64,000 nucleotides of DNA, taken from NCBI GenBank assembly GCA_011947345.1, contig JAAVTG010000075.1, positions 1,054,001 to 1,118,000 on the forward strand, in the 5' to 3' direction. This document shows positions 59,924-64,000 of this stretch, piece after piece (within the stretch, counting starts at the first letter, position 1; each line of letters opens with the position of its first letter). The position numbers were made by a program, and so were the translations under genes. Below the pieces are notes generated by a model, which was not told where the DNA came from, ran no database searches, and worked only from the letters and a program-made list of their open reading frames with translations. The DNA is from Phytophthora quininea. Its lineage: Eukaryota; Oomycota; Peronosporomycetes; Peronosporales; Peronosporaceae.

Positions 59924-60093
59924 AGAGGACGTTAGACTAGAGGTCTTGTATCTCCTCTGGTGAGCTTACATCTCGTTAGGAAGCGCTCGCAATTGTCAGT
60001 TGTTAGCGATAAACCACTTCAACATAGCAGGCTCCTTTTGCTATTGATTCTAACGTGCGTTGTAGAAACCTGTTCTTCTTGCAGCTCGAGATA

Positions 60094-63000
60094 TCAATGG
60101 AGTCTTTGAAAAGGCGAAATAGCATGGGCGTTCGGGTTTGGTCGAGGGGAGTGGCCAGCGTCGCGCTGCGGGTTTGGAGTGCCAGGTCGAGCACTTGGCA
60201 GTGGAGATTCATCGCCATCCACTCGAGGAGTCAACTGGCGGATGCTACCTTGCTGCTTGTCTAAATCTTTGGCAATCGTTGGCGGCACTCGCAAGCCTTC
60301 ACTGCGCGGTTTGAGCCTCGGCAACTCAACTGGGGAGTTCCTTCCTCGTACGCATTCGCCAACGTAGCAATCTCGCGACTGTCAAAGGTGCCAATAGATG
60401 TGTCTTCGCTTGTAGCACGCACACGCTCTTTGCTCTCTGCGAGCCACGACGACAGCAGCGACTTCATACCCTCTGGACCTTGACGAGTACTAGAGCTCGG
60501 CATCGCATCGTCTTGTGCATCATCATCCGCCACAAGCCTCTTCAAGCGCTTCCTTACAACCTCAACCTGCACAGCTCGGTGAATTTTAGCTGCCGTGCCA
60601 GAACTTTTGCTTTGCAATCGCTTGCTAGCTTCTGATTGCCTTCGACGGTACTCGCCTGTAGCCATCGGGTTTAAACGCTGCGTGAGCAGTTGAATGCGGC
60701 GCTGAGTATCTCCTGCTAACGACTTTTGCTCGTCCTCAAGACCACCAAGTTGGTTCTCGTATTCTGCAACAGAGAGACGCTCGTCATCGAGTCCATCTTG
60801 CTGGCTATCACGGCCTAACTTCGCTCTCACTACTTCTGCCAACTTTCGTTGGATTTTGTCATATTCAGCAGCAAGAACGGGATCAGAACTCATCCACGAC
60901 GGCTCCAGCGCATGTGAACCAATTGGTCCCGTCTTCTCGGTTGACATCTTCACAAGTCGAGCATCCACTAGTCGATCAATTTTAAGAAGCTCCACTCGTT
61001 TTTTCGCGAGGAACCCCGAACTAAAGCCTGCATCTGGACAACACGGTCAAGAGTGAGCTTCCGATCCGTGGACTCTTTATTCTCGTCGCCTATCGTCGGT
61101 AGATCCGTCGAAGACAACTCTAGAGAAGCACGTCTAATATCCCGCATGCGGTCTGTCATCTTCTCGTGAAAGTCCACCACTTGATTGATCTGTGCTGCCG
61201 AAGTTTCATGATACGGTATGACTTCAACCTCAACGTCGTTTTTGAACTCTTGAATGAGCACCGGTCCACAAAGTTCGTTACCAGTGCGCTTGTGATGCAG
61301 CAACACGCGATGGTATGTCATCGTTGCTGTGATCGGAAGTTTGTCTTTATCAGTACCACCAACTGCATCAGCAGACTCAAACTCATCCTTGCCAGACAGT
61401 GCTTTGGCGATAAGCACACGCAAATCGTTTGCCGTCATTTCTTCCTCGACTTGCACTTGCAGCTCTCCGCTATCGTATTGGGTTCTAGCGAATTCTAGTT
61501 CTGCAGCCGTGAGTGACGACTCGAGTGAAGAGATTGGGATCGTGATGCGCCAATTGGAAGACTTTGCCATGGCTTGACGAGTCAAAAACCCAAGCGACAC
61601 TTTGCCAATCACGTGAGCTGCTTGCTGGAACGAAGCTTTCGGGTCGACTTGTTTCGGTTTAATCTCTACGACTGGGGCCGGTGGTGATATCTCCATTAGA
61701 GGCGGCGGTATTTCATCAGGCTCTGATACTGGTTTGAGCTCAATCGCCTTCGCCTTAGGGGTAACTGGAGCGGGTTTGTCTTCTGCTTCTGTTAATTTTT
61801 CCAAGAACGTCGTTGGGGACGGCCTCCTTGAAGGCTTCATCTCGGCTCCATCATCTTCTGTTTGCACCGGTTTATCCTCCAGAATGGCAGGGCGTATGGA
61901 TTTATTCTCCATCGGCCTCTCTTCCTCTACCTCACCTCGATCGACACCAAATCTATCAGCGCCAAAAGCAGTGAGATCTGCCAGCGTCATTGTCGGTTCT
62001 GGACGAAGTTGCTTCTTCTTCTTCAACTTGTTATACTTCGTCCAGAGTTTGTTACTTTCTTGTTCCAGAGCATCAATTTCCTGCTGCTTTTGTGTCTGTG
62101 CCTTCAAAAGGTTTCCATCAGTTTCTCGACCTTTTCTGCCCACTTCATGTCCTCGTTTGCTTTTACTTCCACTGGCTGGGGTCGATTATCTTCGTCATTC
62201 TCGAGCCGACCTGCACGAGACGCTTTCTGCTGCTGTAGACGAAGGAGTTCCGCATTTGCAGCCTCAACCTGGATACGAGCAATAGACTCTTGTGTATACT
62301 GCCTTAGATCCTGTGTCGTAGCCTCTTGCTTCTTCTCAATCTCAGCCAGAGAACTCTGCAGCTTCTCCATGTAATGCTCCATTCGCGAACTTAAATTGTT
62401 TTGTTGACTCTCGATTTGCTGGCGCTGACGATCCCTCGCCTCCTGCTCGTGGCGAACTTGGTCTTGCAATGCCATCAACTGTCTTGCTAGTTGATTTTTC
62501 TCCTCGAGCGCATCAACAATTTCCTTCGGCAATGGAGTCGGCTTCTTCGCCTTTTTGTTCTCCTTGTCATCGTCATCACTGCTTGACCCAGATGCATATT
62601 CCTTCTTCTTTTTCGGCTTATCGTTTGCGTCTTGATGCCTTCTTTCTTGGTGACGTAGCAAATATTCAGCCGACATAAACCTCTTTTTACACAAAACACA
62701 CGTCACCGCTGCACCATAACCAAAAGTTAACCGATTGCCTCAAACCGAATAATTTATCTACCAGTGACTGCAACTCACGGTTCGTGATTGCCCCATCTTC
62801 AACTGCCGGAGGGTCTGCACGCTTTGAGAGGAGCTCATCGACTAGTGCGTTGGCCTCATTTGCAGCATTTTCTTTGCAGAGGAAGACATTCTTGTAGAGG
62901 CTGAAGCATGGAGGAGCATCAGCTCTAGCGTTGCCATTGTGCGCTGCTTTGGCGGATTTCACGCTTTAAGCTGGCGATCTCGGTTTCGTGCTGTCCATTT

Positions 63001-63720
63001 TCGCTTTCAAGTTGCTGGCACTCTGTCAGCAGTTGATCGCATTGCTTTTCAAGGCCTTCAGAGTGATCCACCAGCGAATCTTGGACGTGCATCAAGTACT
63101 CCAGGGTGAGCTACAGTAACAGAATATTAAGCCACTTCATTCACACAAGATCGTTCGTAAAATACCTGAGCTATCTGAAAGAGCTTGAGGAAATAGGCGT
63201 CTGAGTAGTGCTGAACATCGTCCTGAGTCACATCAGCGAATGCCAAGTTATCGAGGTGCCTTTGGATGGTTTCGACGTCAGTAGTGGCTGCGATCTTCTC
63301 CAGATCAAGGCGGGCGATCGCACGTGTATCCAGCTTGCCAGCACGCTGTCGGAACGCAAAGTTACGGGTCGGTAGCCAAACCTGTCGTTGAAGTCCGTGT
63401 GTTGGGCTAGCTGGCTGTGTTTCTTGTTCTTGCAAACCGTCCGAGCCGTCACTTTCCGACCCAAGAGGCGGCTGCAGAGATCGTTTGGCTTTTCGATCTG
63501 CGAGGAACTTGGCACGGCGATCAAGATTCCGTGGAGGAGGACGGCGTCCTTTTCTGAGGGCCGCTAACGCTCCTGATTCCGTAAATTTCCGACGACTTGG
63601 CGGCAAACGTCTTTGAGAGCGAGAACCGTACGATGACGAAGCCTTCAGAGGACCGAAGATGCCGGTATACTCGTCGTAGCCGCTGTAGCGACGGGCGTCC
63701 TCCATGAAGTAGCTCCCCAT
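60094..63720 (-). CDS. DZIP1: DZIP1/Iguana-like ciliary zinc-finger protein, several apparent frameshifts
   Basis: Exon 1 (63720-63166, starting MGSYFMEDARR) contains FAFRQRAGKLDTRAIARLD and YSDAYFLKLFQIAQ. It joins across a 55-bp intron to LTLEYLMHVQDSL at 63110. This matches the conserved N-terminal domain of DZIP1, a basal-body protein needed for cilium assembly and signalling. Coiled coil follows, then a C2H2 finger (CVLCKKRF ending HQERRH, near 62700), a long KQQ-rich coiled coil and a C-terminal region ending at 60094. Frame changes occur near 62960, 62920, 62800-62880, 62106-62109 (A run on the plus strand), 61014-61017 (C run) and 60330. Each is compatible with one missing base. A 53-bp intron probably lies at 62762-62709. 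The 3' end faces the DAHP synthase gene. Confidence 0.75.
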
Positions 63721-63818
63721 CGCCGGCGTCGCTTGAAGATTTGCCTTGTGCCGGTTCAAAGTTGGCTGTGCTTATTTTCACGCTGACTACGCTGGTACAG
63801 CTACCGTACTGCCTGGCG

Positions 63819-64000
63819 TCAGCCGTAGCGCGTTCGGATGTGCTCTCGGTTCACATAGAGATAGTCTTTGATGCGGTCACGCTGCAGTTCAGCGTCGTCC
63901 TCCATGCTTTCATCTGAGTCCGAGTCCTCGAGCTCCGAATCGTCATTCATGTCCTCCTCGTCAGTGTCGTCCGCCAGAGAAGAATCCACTTCAACGAGGT
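63819..64000 (-). CDS. C-terminal end of an unidentified acidic protein (partial)
   Basis: An open minus-strand frame enters from beyond the window and stops at 63819-63821. It is strongly acidic (ADDTDEEDMNDDSELEDSDS and similar) and ends LQRDRIKDYLYVNREHIRTR before the last residues and stop. Only ~99 bases separate it from the DZIP1-like start codon, typical of compact oomycete gene spacing. The family cannot be named from this tail. Confidence 0.6.
   Translation of the reverse strand, partial: LVEVDSSLADDTDEEDMNDDSELEDSDSDESMEDDAELQRDRIKDYLYVNREHIRTRYG

Overview
The window is nuclear DNA of an oomycete, most likely a Peronosporales species (Phytophthora or downy-mildew relatives). This rests on intact genes with 46-68 bp GT-AG introns, an oomycete-style START plus FYVE-like gene, a ciliary DZIP1-type gene, and abundant MULE and hAT transposase debris. 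No species can be fixed from sequence reading alone.

Layout. 1-10352 is a transposon graveyard: a broken hAT transposase (780-2520), a mosaic of minus-strand gene fragments (gamma-tubulin, DHHC palmitoyltransferase, ankyrin; 3548-5445) between two related AT-rich repeat blocks (566-655 and 6474-6553), and two broken MULE transposases (6551-7255 and 8666-9973). 10353-48411 is the outstanding feature: a tandem array whose ~730-762 bp unit carries one class II tRNA-Leu with anticodon AAG. I count 50 tRNA genes, 19 on the minus strand (10353-24746) then 31 on the plus strand (25125-48411). The two arms face each other head to head around a 378 bp unrelated spacer. Unit variants accumulate in order towards the inversion point, and the whole plus arm is made of the most derived unit type.

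48412-53168 is gene-poor, with a Ty3/gypsy RNase H remnant at 50708-50926. 53169-64000 is an ordinary gene-dense segment: a seven-exon gene joining thioredoxin-like and receiver-like domains; a START/FYVE-like gene; a type I DAHP synthase (first step of the shikimate pathway) with an N-terminal membrane segment; a convergent DZIP1/Iguana-like ciliary gene; and the C-terminal end of an unidentified acidic protein.

Data quality. Several otherwise intact genes are interrupted by frameshifts that all behave as one missing base, often at a homopolymer. Repeat units also differ largely by homopolymer length. Residual long-read consensus errors are the simplest explanation, so copy numbers and single-base variants in the array should be read with that in mind.
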